A stretch of DNA of 64,000 nt from Nocardioides sp. SR21 (GTDB lineage Bacteria > Actinomycetota > Actinomycetes > Propionibacteriales > Nocardioidaceae): the NCBI RefSeq assembly GCF_022761125.1, contig NZ_JAKWJR010000005.1, positions 334,889 to 398,888 on the forward strand. The letters are read 5' to 3'. Position 1 is the first letter of the stretch, and each line of letters starts with the position of its first letter. Positions 7,477 to 16,215 of this stretch are shown here, piece after piece. Under the pieces are notes generated by a model. The model did not search any database and was not told the origin of the DNA. It saw only the letters and a program-made list of their open reading frames with translations. The position numbers and the translations under genes were made by a program.

Positions 7477-8553
7477 TCAGGGCCGCACCTCGTAGACATT
7501 GTTGAACGGCGTCTGCGCGGCGATCCGGAACCGGGTGAACCCGGCCCGCTCGACGACGTCGCGGATCCGCGCCGGACCGGCCTGGGTGCCGAGCGCCGCC
7601 CCGACCGGCTGCGACAGCGAGGCCGGGGTGCAGAGCAGCGTCGAGAAGCCGTAGTAGGCGCGACCGACGGGGCTGAGGTTGTCCTCCACCCGGTCGCCGG
7701 CGGCCGGCTCCACGATCATCCAGGTGCCCTCCGGGTCGATCGCCTCGCGCACGTGCCGGGCCGCGCCGAGCGGGTCGCCCATGTCGTGCAGGCAGTCGAA
7801 CATCGTCACCAGCTCGTAGCCCGCGCCACCGAACTCGGTGGCCGACGCGACCTCGAACCGGGCACGGTCGCCGACGCCGGCCTCGCCGGCGCGCTCGCGC
7901 GCGGTGGCGACGGACCCGGCGTGGTAGTCGAAGCCTGAGAACGTCGAGGCGGGGAACGCCTCGGCCATCAGGACGGTCGACGACCCGTGGCCGCAGCCGA
8001 CGTCGGCGACCCGCGCCCCACCCCCGAGCTTCTCGACGACGCCGTCGAGGGCCGGCAACCACTCGGCCACCAGGTTCGCGGCGTAGCCCGGCCGGAAGAA
8101 CCGCTCGCAGCCGTCGTGCACGTCGCCGGTGTGCTCGTGCCAGCCGACGCCGGTCGCCGAGCGGGCGGCCTCGATCACCCGGTCCGCGTCGTGGACCGTG
8201 CCGTAGGCGATCTGGAAGAACCCGGGCAGGTACGCCGGACTGGTCTCGTCCGCCAGCGCCACGGCGTGCTCCGGCGGCAGCGTGTAGCGGCCGGAGGCGG
8301 CGTCGTACGTCACGAACTGTCCGGCCGCCTGGGCGTTGAGCCACTCCCGGGCGTAGGGCAGGCCGGTCTCGGTGCGCGCGGCCAGCTCCTCCGGCGTCGT
8401 CGGGCCGTGGGCGGCGAGGTCGCGGTAGTAGCCGAGGCGGTCCCCGAGGTGCACGAGCGCGCAGTTGAGGGTGGCCCCGACCTCGTCGACGGCGCGGAAC
8501 ACGAACGCCATCAGCTTGTCGGTGTCGATCTGGGTGGTTGCGTCGGTGGTCAT
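7477..8553 (-). CDS. Class I SAM-dependent methyltransferase with N-terminal winged-helix domain
   Basis: 358 residues if started at the ATG at 8553; an in-frame ATG 45 bases upstream is possible but adds unrelated sequence and would narrow the divergent promoter. Residues 1-90 look like a winged-helix dimerisation domain (GPTTPEELAARTETG). Residues 160-300 form the methyltransferase domain, with motif I VADVGCGHGSST, an acidic loop (FDYHAGS), and DCLHDMGDPL after strand 4. This layout is that of small-molecule O/C-methyltransferases with unknown substrate. It diverges from a LysR gene with only 58 bases between, so the LysR protein probably controls it. Confidence 0.8.
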   Translation of the reverse strand: MTTDATTQIDTDKLMAFVFRAVDEVGATLNCALVHLGDRLGYYRDLAAHGPTTPEELAARTETGLPYAREWLNAQAAGQFVTYDAASGRYTLPPEHAVALADETSPAYLPGFFQIAYGTVHDADRVIEAARSATGVGWHEHTGDVHDGCERFFRPGYAANLVAEWLPALDGVVEKLGGGARVADVGCGHGSSTVLMAEAFPASTFSGFDYHAGSVATARERAGEAGVGDRARFEVASATEFGGAGYELVTMFDCLHDMGDPLGAARHVREAIDPEGTWMIVEPAAGDRVEDNLSPVGRAYYGFSTLLCTPASLSQPVGAALGTQAGPARIRDVVERAGFTRFRIAAQTPFNNVYEVRP

Positions 8554-8611
8554 CCAGTGACGGTAGGAAGCCGCGCCATTAGCATCAACACTGATCACTT
8601 GAGGGAGTGAA

Positions 8612-9538
8612 GTGAAACTAATAGGTCAGGTGCGCGCCGTCCGGGTGCTCTGCGAGGTCGCGGAGCAGGGCTCGTTCTCGGCCGCGGCGCGATCGCTCGG
8701 GATGACCCAGTCGGCGGTCAGCCAGCACGTCGCCGGCCTCGAGCGCGAGGTCGGGCTCCCGCTGGTCGAGCGCGGGACCCGGCCGCTCGAGCTCACGGAG
8801 GCCGGTGCCGTCGTGGTCCGGCACGGACGCGCCATCGCCACCCATCTCGGCAACGCCGAGCATGCACTCGACGAGATCAGCGGCCGGCTGGCCGGCCGGC
8901 TCCGGGTCGGCAGCTTCCCGACCGCGCTCACGACCTTCGTGCCGTCGGCGATCGCGCGGTTCCGCGAGGAGGCGCCCGAGGTGGTGCTGACGATGGTGGA
9001 CGACCACATGCAGGGCCTGGTGCCGCGGCTCGAGCACGGCGAGCTGGACCTGGCGGTCATCTACGAGAATCCCGTCCTGCCCGGCGGGGTGCCCGCCGGG
9101 CTCGAGCTGGTGCCGCTCTTCGACGACCCGTACCGCGTCCTGCTGCCCGAGAGGCACCGGCTCGCCCGGCGCCGGAACCGGCTGCGACTCACCGACCTCG
9201 CCGAGGACGCGTGGGTCGGAGGCCGGGTCGGCAGCACCTGGTTCCGGATCCTGCTGCACGCCTGCCGGACCGCCGGCTTCGAGCCGCGCACCCAGCTGGC
9301 GACCGACGACTACCGGGCGGTGCAGGCGTTCGTGGCCGCGGGCCTGGGTGTCGCCGTGGTGCCCGGGCTGGCGGCGACCAACCCGCTTCCCGGGGTCGAG
9401 GTGCGCGACCTCGCGGCCGGAGGTCCGGTGCGCCGCATCGGCGTCGCCCACCTGTCGGGGACACCGTCGGTGCCCGTCCGCGCGATGACCGCGATCCTGC
9501 GCGACGTCACCGGACGAGGGGCACGACCTCGCGCATGA
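8612..9538 (+). CDS. LysR family transcriptional regulator
   Basis: 308 residues from GTG 8612, with GAGGGAG 5-11 bases upstream. The N-terminal helix-turn-helix is clear (EVAEQGSFSAAARSLGMTQSAVSQHVAGLE), followed by a periplasmic-binding-like effector domain (residues 90-295). LysR proteins usually regulate the divergently transcribed neighbour, here the methyltransferase, in response to a small ligand. In the shared spacer ATTAG (8579-8583) and CTAAT (8619-8623) form a loose inverted pair. The 3' end overlaps the LLM oxidoreductase gene by 32 bases. Confidence 0.92.
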   Translation: MKLIGQVRAVRVLCEVAEQGSFSAAARSLGMTQSAVSQHVAGLEREVGLPLVERGTRPLELTEAGAVVVRHGRAIATHLGNAEHALDEISGRLAGRLRVGSFPTALTTFVPSAIARFREEAPEVVLTMVDDHMQGLVPRLEHGELDLAVIYENPVLPGGVPAGLELVPLFDDPYRVLLPERHRLARRRNRLRLTDLAEDAWVGGRVGSTWFRILLHACRTAGFEPRTQLATDDYRAVQAFVAAGLGVAVVPGLAATNPLPGVEVRDLAAGGPVRRIGVAHLSGTPSVPVRAMTAILRDVTGRGARPRA

Positions 9539-10340
9539 CCCGCTCGAGCTGACCCTCGTGGTCGGCGACCGGCCACAGCAGGAGTTCGTCGACCCCGGCT
9601 GCGGCGTACGCGCTCAGCAGCTCGGCGCAGGCCTCGGGTGGTCCGACGGGCAGCTGCGCGGCCAGCTCGTCCTCGGGCCGGTTGAGCAGCGCCGACAGCC
9701 GGGTCAGCCAGTCGCGCCGCTCCCGGTCGCTGTCGGTCACCCAGGTCCACATGGTCGCCACCGCGCAGGTGAGGTCCGGCGGCAGCGCCGACCGTCCGGC
9801 GGCGACCAGGGCCGGCGTCGTGTTGTACGCCGAGGCCAGCCACCCGTCGCCGAGCCGAGCGACCCGTCGCAGTCCGGCGGCCGACCCCCAGCTCGCGACC
9901 CAGATCGGCACCGGACGGGCCGGCCGCGGCTCCAGCGAGTCGAGGTACGACCGTACGTCCCGCACGGCCGCCTCGAACCGTGGCCAGCGCTCCGCGAAGT
10001 CCAGCCCGGCCAGCGCGTAGTCCGCGGCCGACGACCCCGGTCCGACGCCGAGCGTGAAGCGCCCGCCCGACACGGTGGCGAGCGCGGCCGCCGCCTTCGC
10101 CGTCGCGGCCGGGCCGCGGACGACCGGCAGCGCGGCCGTGGTTGCCAGCCGGAGGTCGCCGCTGGCCTCCACGACGCTGGAGAGCGCCACGATCCCGTCG
10201 AGCCACGGGCGGCTGAAGACCAGGTGGTCGTTCGCGGCCAGGGTGCTGAACCCCAGGCCGGCGGCGGTGCGGGCGTACGACGTCAGGCCCGGCAGGCCCG
10301 AGCCGAGATCGGCGAGCGGCAGATGCGCGCCGTAGCGCAT
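9507..10340 (-). CDS. LLM-class F420-dependent oxidoreductase
   Basis: 277 residues with the luciferase-like monooxygenase TIM barrel: MRYGAHLPLADLGSG at the N-terminus, FSTLAANDHLVF, the GRFTLGVGPGSS cofactor loop and PIWVASWGSAAGLRRVARLGDGW. Actinobacterial members of this size usually use coenzyme F420, but FMN cannot be excluded and the substrate is unknown. It follows the LacI-type gene by 9 bases on the same strand, so both may be transcribed together from the operator region at 11.36 kb. Confidence 0.8.
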   Translation of the reverse strand: MRYGAHLPLADLGSGLPGLTSYARTAAGLGFSTLAANDHLVFSRPWLDGIVALSSVVEASGDLRLATTAALPVVRGPAATAKAAAALATVSGGRFTLGVGPGSSAADYALAGLDFAERWPRFEAAVRDVRSYLDSLEPRPARPVPIWVASWGSAAGLRRVARLGDGWLASAYNTTPALVAAGRSALPPDLTCAVATMWTWVTDSDRERRDWLTRLSALLNRPEDELAAQLPVGPPEACAELLSAYAAAGVDELLLWPVADHEGQLERVMREVVPLVR

Positions 10341-10349
10341 CTGCCGAAC

Positions 10350-11345
10350 CTAGGCCGTCGCGACCGTCCCGGTCGACCCGCGCAGCACGAGCTCGGTGGG
10401 GAGCACGACGCGCGGCGGGTCGTCGGCGGCGCGCGACCCGGCGGTCAGCAGCAGCTCCACGGCCGTGCGCCCGAGGTCGGTGTGGGCTCCGCCGAGGGTG
10501 GTGAGGCCGGGTGTGCACACGTCCGCCGCGAAGATGTTGTCGAAGCCCACCACGCTCACGTCCTCGGGCACGCGCAGGCCGCGCTGGGCCAGCCGCTGCA
10601 TCACGCCGATCGCGAGCAGGTCGTTGTGGGCGACGACCGCGGTGGCCCGGGCGTTGACGGCAGCGTCCGCTGCCGCGCCGCCCTGGGTGACCTTCGGCGT
10701 GAACGGGCCGATCCGGCGTGCACCCACGCCGATCTGCTCGGCCGCCCGCTGCAGCGCGGCCCACCGGGTGCTCGCCATCCAGGAGTTCCGCGGTCCGGCG
10801 AGGTAGACCAGGTCCCGGTGGCCGAGCGAGGCGAGGTGGGAGACGACCTGGTGGCACCCCTCGACGTGGTCGAGGACGACGCTGGTCAGGTCGGGCAGCT
10901 CCCGGCTCATCAGCACCACGGGGCGCTGTGCCGCGACCTGGCGCAGGTTCTCGTCCGGGAGCCGGCTGGCCGCGAGCAGGAACCCGTCGACGGCCGGGGA
11001 GAGCCGCTGGATCTGCTCCCACTCCACGCGCGGTGACTCCTCCGCGTTGACCAGCAGCAGCGTGTACTCCGAGACCCGGGCCCGCATCTCCGCGCCGCGG
11101 ATCATCTCGAAGTAGTGCGGGTTCGCGATGTCGGAGACGACCATCGCCACCGTGTGGTGCTTGCCCGAGAGCAGGGCACGCGCGTGCGGGTTGGGCCGGT
11201 ACCCGAGCTCCGCCGCGACCGCGACGATGCGGTCCCGGGTGGCCGCCGACACCCGCCCGGGCTGGGAGAACGCCCGGGAGACGGTCGAGGTCGCGACGCC
11301 GGCGGCGGCGGCGACGTCGTAGATCGTGGGGCCGGACACGGGCAC
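10350..11345 (-). CDS. LacI family transcriptional regulator of the shikimate/TRAP operon
   Basis: 331 residues if started at GTG 11345; GTG 11339 and TTG 11351 are also possible and no clear ribosome site helps. The N-terminal HTH (TIYDVAAAAGVATSTVSRAF) and the hinge helix (NPHARALLSG) are typical, followed by a periplasmic-binding-protein-like effector domain. It is divergent from the TRAP/shikimate operon, and the spacer carries four copies of TGGCAA/TTGCCA, a good operator for a LacI dimer or tetramer. A shikimate-pathway acid is a plausible inducer. Confidence 0.88.
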   Translation of the reverse strand: MPVSGPTIYDVAAAAGVATSTVSRAFSQPGRVSAATRDRIVAVAAELGYRPNPHARALLSGKHHTVAMVVSDIANPHYFEMIRGAEMRARVSEYTLLLVNAEESPRVEWEQIQRLSPAVDGFLLAASRLPDENLRQVAAQRPVVLMSRELPDLTSVVLDHVEGCHQVVSHLASLGHRDLVYLAGPRNSWMASTRWAALQRAAEQIGVGARRIGPFTPKVTQGGAAADAAVNARATAVVAHNDLLAIGVMQRLAQRGLRVPEDVSVVGFDNIFAADVCTPGLTTLGGAHTDLGRTAVELLLTAGSRAADDPPRVVLPTELVLRGSTGTVATA

Positions 11346-11358
11346 AGCCAACGCGATC

Positions 11359-11395
11359 TGGCAACAACTTGGCAACCCCTTGCCATCATTTGCCA
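11359..11395. promoter_or_regulatory. Probable LacI-type operator array
   Basis: Four hexamers lie in the 72-base divergent spacer: TGGCAA at 11359 and 11370, TTGCCA at 11380 and 11390. The inner pair makes an inverted repeat with a CCCC spacer and the outer pair is nested around it. The regular 10-11 base spacing places the copies on one face of the helix. The adjacent LacI gene on one side and the TRAP operon on the other make this the likely repressor site. Confidence 0.65.
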
Positions 11396-11417
11396 CGGGT
11401 CCGTACGTTCGGCCGCT

Positions 11418-11969
11418 GTGACCGCCGACACACTGCACGCGACCCGGCTGCCGGGCTGGTTGACCCGGACCGGCCGAGTGCTGACCGCCATCGAGCTGAG
11501 CATCGGCGTCGCCGCTCTCCTCATGATCTTCGGGCTGGTGCTGCTCCAGGCGACCCAGCGCTACCTGCCGTTCGACGGCTGGCCATGGACCGGCGAGCTG
11601 GCCCGCTTCTGCCTGGTCTGGCTGACGTTCGTGGTCGCGGGCGTCCTGGTCACCACCGACTCGCACATCTCCATCGAGATGATCGACCTGGTGCCCGGCG
11701 AGATGATGCGCCGGGTCGTGCGCGTCATCTCCTGCCTGGTGATGGCGGCGATCGGCCTCGCGCTCTGCGCCGAGGCGTGGGAGCTCTGGCAGACCCAGGA
11801 CATCCTCAAGTCGCCCGCGATGCGGATGCCGATGTCGTGGCTCTACCTGGTCTCGATGGTCGGCTTCGTCAGCGTCGTGCTCCGCTCGCTCATCGCCGCG
11901 GTCCAGTACGCCGTCGTCGGAGCGCCCGCGCCGGCGTACGCCGACGAGGAAGGGCTGCCGACCGCATGA
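11418..11969 (+). CDS. TRAP transporter small permease (DctQ type)
   Basis: 183 residues from GTG 11418. Four membrane helices are visible, with the family signature LQATQRYLP, then GWPWTGELARFCLVWLTFVVAGV. It is the small membrane subunit of a tripartite ATP-independent periplasmic transporter, which uses ion gradients and an external binding protein to import acids. It is first in an operon with DctM, a shikimate dehydrogenase, DctP and two degradative enzymes; its stop overlaps the DctM start (ATGA). Confidence 0.92.
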   Translation: MTADTLHATRLPGWLTRTGRVLTAIELSIGVAALLMIFGLVLLQATQRYLPFDGWPWTGELARFCLVWLTFVVAGVLVTTDSHISIEMIDLVPGEMMRRVVRVISCLVMAAIGLALCAEAWELWQTQDILKSPAMRMPMSWLYLVSMVGFVSVVLRSLIAAVQYAVVGAPAPAYADEEGLPTA

Positions 11970-13240
11970 GCCTCGTCGTCCTCTGCCTGCTGATCGCCGC
12001 GCTGCTGGTGATCCGCGTCCCGATCGCGTTCGCGTTCTTCGGCCCGTGCCTGGTCTGGATGCTGACCAACGACCAGTCGACCGGCCTGGCGCTCCGGCTG
12101 GTCGCGAACTCGATCGCGAGCTTCCCCCTGCTCGCCGTGCCGCTGTTCATCCTGCTCGGCTGCGTCGCGAACCAGGCCGGCATCGCCGACCGCCTCTTCG
12201 ACTTCGCGCTGGCCCTGCTGGGCCGGGTGCGCGGCAACCTGGGCTACGTCAGCGTCGGGGCGAGCGTGGGCTTCTCGTGGATGAGCGGCTCGGCGGTCGC
12301 CGACGCAGCCGCGCTCGGCAAGGTGCAGATCCCGGCCATGCTCCGCGCCGGCTACCCGCGACCGTTCGCCCTGGGTGTCGTCGGCTCGTCGGCACTCATC
12401 GCACCGGTGATGCCGCCGAGCATCCCGGCCGTCATCTACGCCGGCCTCGCGGGCGTCTCGACCGGCGCACTGTTCGCCGCCTCGGTCGTGCCCGCGATCC
12501 TGATGGCCGTCGGTCTCTGCATCGTCGTGTTCCTCTGGGTGCGCCGGATGCCCGACCTCGAGCGCACGGAGTTCAGCTGGGCACGGGTCCGGTACACCGG
12601 CCGCCGGGTGATCGCGCCGCTGGGCGCGCCGATCGTGATCCTCGGCGGCATCCTCGGCGGGTACTTCACGCCGACCGAGGCGGCGGCCGTGGGCGCGGCG
12701 TACATGTTCGTCCTCGGCTTCGCGTTCCGCACGCTCAAGGTCCGCGACCTGCCGAAGGTCCTCGTCGAGGCCACGGTGACGACCTGCAGCATCATGCTGA
12801 TCGTCGCCTCGGCCAGCCTGCTGGGCTACATCTTCGCCCGCGAGCGGGTGCCGCAGGAGATGTCCGAGGCGCTGCTGGGGATGACGAGCGACCCGACCGT
12901 CTTCATGCTGATCGTGCTGGCGCTGTCGTTCGTCCTGGGCACCGCCCTCGACGCGGTCGCGGTGCTGACGCTCACGGTGCCGATCCTGCTGCCGATCGCC
13001 ACCCAGTACGACGTCGACCCGATCGCGCTCGGCGTGCTGATGATCCTGTCCCAGATGATCGGGCTGCTCACGCCCCCGGTCGGCACGGTGATCTTCGTCC
13101 TGCAGGCGATCGCCAAGGCCCGGATGTCCGAGGTGTTCTGGGGCTCGCTGCCGTTCCTCGTCCCGCTCACCCTGCTCTGCCTGGGGATCGTCTTCTGGCC
13201 GGACGCGATCCTCTACCTCCCCGACAGGCTGGGGCTGTGA
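11966..13240 (+). CDS. TRAP transporter large permease (DctM type)
   Basis: 424 residues, about twelve membrane helices. Family landmarks include IRVPIAFAFFGP at the N-terminus, the FPLLAVPLFILLG segment, GSAVADAAALG, APVMPPSIPAVIYA and the C-terminal IGLLTPPVGTVIFV. It forms the substrate channel with DctQ. The ATG overlaps the DctQ stop, and its own stop overlaps the next GTG start, so translation is coupled through the operon. Confidence 0.95.
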   Translation: MSLVVLCLLIAALLVIRVPIAFAFFGPCLVWMLTNDQSTGLALRLVANSIASFPLLAVPLFILLGCVANQAGIADRLFDFALALLGRVRGNLGYVSVGASVGFSWMSGSAVADAAALGKVQIPAMLRAGYPRPFALGVVGSSALIAPVMPPSIPAVIYAGLAGVSTGALFAASVVPAILMAVGLCIVVFLWVRRMPDLERTEFSWARVRYTGRRVIAPLGAPIVILGGILGGYFTPTEAAAVGAAYMFVLGFAFRTLKVRDLPKVLVEATVTTCSIMLIVASASLLGYIFARERVPQEMSEALLGMTSDPTVFMLIVLALSFVLGTALDAVAVLTLTVPILLPIATQYDVDPIALGVLMILSQMIGLLTPPVGTVIFVLQAIAKARMSEVFWGSLPFLVPLTLLCLGIVFWPDAILYLPDRLGL

Positions 13241-14166
13241 GCGCCCCGCAGGAGCGGCGCTCCTGGCTGGCCGGGCTGATCGGCCACGGCGTGGGGCCGT
13301 CCCTGACGCCCGAGCTGCACGAGCGGGAGGCGGCGCGGCAAGGACTCCGCTACGTCTACAAGGTCGTCGACCTGCCCGACGGGACGGTCGAGCCGACGCG
13401 GCTCGAGCAGCTCCTGGACGGCGCTCGCGACCTCGGGTTCGACGGCCTCAACATCACCCACCCCGTCAAGCAGGCGATGGTGCCGCTGGTCGACGAGTGC
13501 GCCCCCGCGGTGGCCGCGATCGGTGCGCTCAACACGGTCCTGATCCAGGACGGCCGGACGACCGGGCACAACACCGACGTCACGGGGTTCGAGCGCGCCT
13601 TCGCCGACGACCTCCCCGACGCCGACCGCGACACCGTCGTGCTCCTCGGCGCCGGTGGCGCCGGCACCGCGGTCGCCCACGCCCTGGCCGACCTCGGCGT
13701 ACGCCGGCTCCTGGTCGTGGACCTCGACGGGGAGCGCGCCGGCGCGCTCGCGCGGACGCTGGCCGACCGCTCGGTCGCCGTCGACCTGGTCGCCGCTACC
13801 CGCGATGACCTCGTCACCGCGCTCGCCCGGTCCTCGGGCCTGGTCAACGCGTCGCCGATGGGGATGGCCGCGCACCCGGGGTCGCCGGTGCCCGCCGACC
13901 TGCTCCACCCCGGGCTGTGGGTGGCCGACATCGTCTACCGCCCGCTGGACACCGCGCTGCTCACCGTCGCGCGACAGCGTGGCTGCACCGTGCTGAGCGG
14001 CGCCGGGATGGCCGTGCACCAGGCCGCCGACGCGTTCGAGCTGATCACCGGCCGCCCGGCCGACCGCGGGGCGATGCACCGCGACTTCGACGAGCTCGTG
14101 GCGGCCGAAGCCGCCACGCGCATGGGGGAACCCGCTCGGGACACCACCGGAGAAAGGAACCGATGA
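13237..14166 (+). CDS. Quinate/shikimate dehydrogenase (AroE family, probably NAD-dependent and catabolic)
   Basis: 309 residues from GTG 13237. The substrate loop reads GPSLTPELHE: Ser and Thr in the SxT spacing known from the Corynebacterium glutamicum quinate/shikimate dehydrogenase, where biosynthetic AroE has SxS. The catalytic Lys lies in NITHPVKQ and the Asp in NTDVTGF. The Rossmann loop GAGGAGTAVAHA is followed by VVDLD; an Asp there, instead of the basic NRT motif, favours NAD over NADP. With the TRAP transporter and 3-dehydroshikimate dehydratase around it, the likely job is oxidation of imported shikimate or quinate, not aromatic amino acid synthesis. Confidence 0.85.
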   Translation: MSAPQERRSWLAGLIGHGVGPSLTPELHEREAARQGLRYVYKVVDLPDGTVEPTRLEQLLDGARDLGFDGLNITHPVKQAMVPLVDECAPAVAAIGALNTVLIQDGRTTGHNTDVTGFERAFADDLPDADRDTVVLLGAGGAGTAVAHALADLGVRRLLVVDLDGERAGALARTLADRSVAVDLVAATRDDLVTALARSSGLVNASPMGMAAHPGSPVPADLLHPGLWVADIVYRPLDTALLTVARQRGCTVLSGAGMAVHQAADAFELITGRPADRGAMHRDFDELVAAEAATRMGEPARDTTGERNR

Positions 14167-15197
14167 TGGCAGTGCAGAACAAGAGGAGGGGCACGGCGCT
14201 GGCCGCCTGCCTCGTCGCGCTCCCGATGGCCCTCGCCGCGTGCGGCGACGACGAGGACAGCGCCGGCGGCTCCGAGGCCGGCGGCGAGGTCACGATGCAG
14301 CTGGCCCACAGCTACACCGAGACCCAGCCGCAGCACCGCTGCGGCGCCCAGGTCATCGCCGACGAGGTGGCCAACGCCGACGTCGGCCTGACCATCGAGG
14401 TCTTCCCGGCGAGTGCCCTCGGCGCGGACGCCGACCGGATCGCGTCCGTCGTGTCGGGCGACATCGACATGGACATCCAGGGTGCGTCCGCCCTGGGCGC
14501 GGTCTACGAGCCGGTGTCGGTGCTGGACGCGGTGTACGCGTTCGACGACAGCGACCACCTGGCCCGGTACTTCGACGGTGACGCCTCCGACGACCTGCTG
14601 CAGGGCTTCGAGGACGAGGCCGGGGTGCACACGCTGGGCGCGTGGTCGGCCGGGATGCGCGAGTTCACCGCCAACGAGCCGATCCGGTCGCCGGAGGACC
14701 TCGACGGGCTCCGGATGCGGTTCCCGAACTCGCCGCAGTACCTGATGAACGCCGAGGCGCTGGGCGCCGACGCGACCGAGGTCGCCTACGAGGAGCTGTT
14801 CCTCGCGTTGCAGCAGGGCACCGTGGACGGTCAGGAGAACCCGATCACGAACATCGCGGCGAGCAGCCTGCAGGACGTCCAGGACTACATCTCGATGTCC
14901 GACCACCAGGCGAACTCGAACCTGGTGATCATCGGGGTGGATGCCTGGAACGACCTCTCCGAGGAGCAGCAGGATGCACTCGACGACGCCGTGGAGGCGG
15001 CCGAGGAGCAGGTGCCCGGCTGCGTCGCGGAGGACGAGGAGGCGACCCTCGCCGAGTGGACCGAGAGCGGTGACATGGAGGTCGTCGACGACGTCGACGT
15101 CGAGGCGTTCCGCACCCAGGCCGACGCCTACCTCCGCGAGAACTTCAACGAGGAGCAGCTCGCGATCTACGAGGCGATCCGGAGCGAGGCGAACTAG
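14163..15197 (+). CDS. TRAP transporter substrate-binding lipoprotein (DctP type)
   Basis: 344 residues. The N-terminus is a lipoprotein signal (KRRGTALAACLVALPMALAAC) with the acylated Cys at about residue 32, followed by an acidic linker. The DctP fold is seen in LAHSYTETQPQHRCGAQ, the ALGAD turn, the SPEDLDGLRMRFPNSP arginine loop that binds the carboxylate of the ligand, and QQGTVDGQENPITNI. It captures an organic acid outside the membrane and hands it to DctQM. ATG 14163 overlaps the previous stop; ATG 14166 is the alternative. Confidence 0.93.
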   Translation: MMAVQNKRRGTALAACLVALPMALAACGDDEDSAGGSEAGGEVTMQLAHSYTETQPQHRCGAQVIADEVANADVGLTIEVFPASALGADADRIASVVSGDIDMDIQGASALGAVYEPVSVLDAVYAFDDSDHLARYFDGDASDDLLQGFEDEAGVHTLGAWSAGMREFTANEPIRSPEDLDGLRMRFPNSPQYLMNAEALGADATEVAYEELFLALQQGTVDGQENPITNIAASSLQDVQDYISMSDHQANSNLVIIGVDAWNDLSEEQQDALDDAVEAAEEQVPGCVAEDEEATLAEWTESGDMEVVDDVDVEAFRTQADAYLRENFNEEQLAIYEAIRSEAN

Positions 15198-15225
15198 AAG
15201 TGGTCACCACCTCGGGCGGCGGTCA

Positions 15226-16215
15226 ATGATGCCGGGAGAGGTCCAGACGTTCCGGGGGCCGGTGCGACCGGACGACCTGGGCACGACGCTCATCCACGAG
15301 CACGTGTTCGTCGGCCACCAGGAGCTCGACCTGAACCTCCCCCACCCCGAGTGGAGCGAGGAGGCCGCGATCGAGACCGCGGTCGGCGGGTTCGAACGGC
15401 TGTGGGAGCTCGGGATCCGCACCGTCGTCGACCTGACCGTGCTCGGTCTCGGTCGCGACGTCGCCCGGGTGCGCGAGGTCGCCTCGCGCACCCGGGTGCA
15501 GCTGGTGGCGTCGACCGGCTACTACACCGCGGACGTGCTGCCGGCGTACTTCTCGACGCACGGTCCGGGCCGCCTCGTCGGCGGTCCGGACCCGCTGGTC
15601 GAGCTGTTCCGGCGCGACATCGAGATCGGGATCGCCGACACCGGCGTGCGGGCCGGGATGCTCAAGGTGGTCACCGATCGAGCCGGCGTCACCCCCGACG
15701 TCGCCCGGGTGATGGAGGCGGCCGCCACCGCCCACCGGCGTACCGGCGTCCCCATCACCACCCACACGCACGCGCCGTCCCACAGCGGCCGGGCCCAGCT
15801 CGCGTTCTTCGGCGAGCGCGGGGTCGCGCCGGAGCGCCTGGTGATCGGCCACTGCGGGGACTCCGAGGACCTGGACTACCTGCGTGAGCTGATGGACGCC
15901 GGGGCCACGATCGGCATGGACCGCTTCGGCATGGAGCACGTGCTCCCCGACGCCGCCCGGATCGCGACCGTCCTGGCGTTGCTGCGCGAGGGGTACGCCG
16001 ACCGGATGGTGCTCTCGCACGACGCGGCGTTCTTCAGCCGCGTCACGCCGCCGTCGTGGCGGGCCGCGAACGTCCCGCACTGGAACATGCAGCACCTGCC
16101 CCGCCGGGTGCTCCCGGCGCTGCTCGCCGGCGGCGCCACCGAGTCCCAGGTGCACCAGATGATGGTCCTCAACCCCGCGCGGGTGCTGGCCCCGTCGCCG
16201 CCGGTCGAGGCCTGA
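15226..16215 (+). CDS. Phosphotriesterase-family metal-dependent hydrolase (likely lactonase)
   Basis: 329 residues from ATG 15226 (15229 also possible). Amidohydrolase metal ligands of the phosphotriesterase family are complete: HEH near residue 25, the carbamylated Lys in MLKVVTD, HTH, GHCGDS and the Asp in LSHDA. Family members hydrolyse lactones, carboxyl esters or organophosphates. Set between a TRAP binding protein and 3-dehydroshikimate dehydratase, it may open a lactone related to quinate or shikimate (inference). Its stop overlaps the next ATG by one base. Confidence 0.85.
   Translation: MMPGEVQTFRGPVRPDDLGTTLIHEHVFVGHQELDLNLPHPEWSEEAAIETAVGGFERLWELGIRTVVDLTVLGLGRDVARVREVASRTRVQLVASTGYYTADVLPAYFSTHGPGRLVGGPDPLVELFRRDIEIGIADTGVRAGMLKVVTDRAGVTPDVARVMEAAATAHRRTGVPITTHTHAPSHSGRAQLAFFGERGVAPERLVIGHCGDSEDLDYLRELMDAGATIGMDRFGMEHVLPDAARIATVLALLREGYADRMVLSHDAAFFSRVTPPSWRAANVPHWNMQHLPRRVLPALLAGGATESQVHQMMVLNPARVLAPSPPVEA

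Noticed and set aside
13237..14166. Biosynthetic aroE
   Set aside because: SxT substrate loop, Asp after the second Rossmann strand and the catabolic operon context point to quinate/shikimate dehydrogenase instead.
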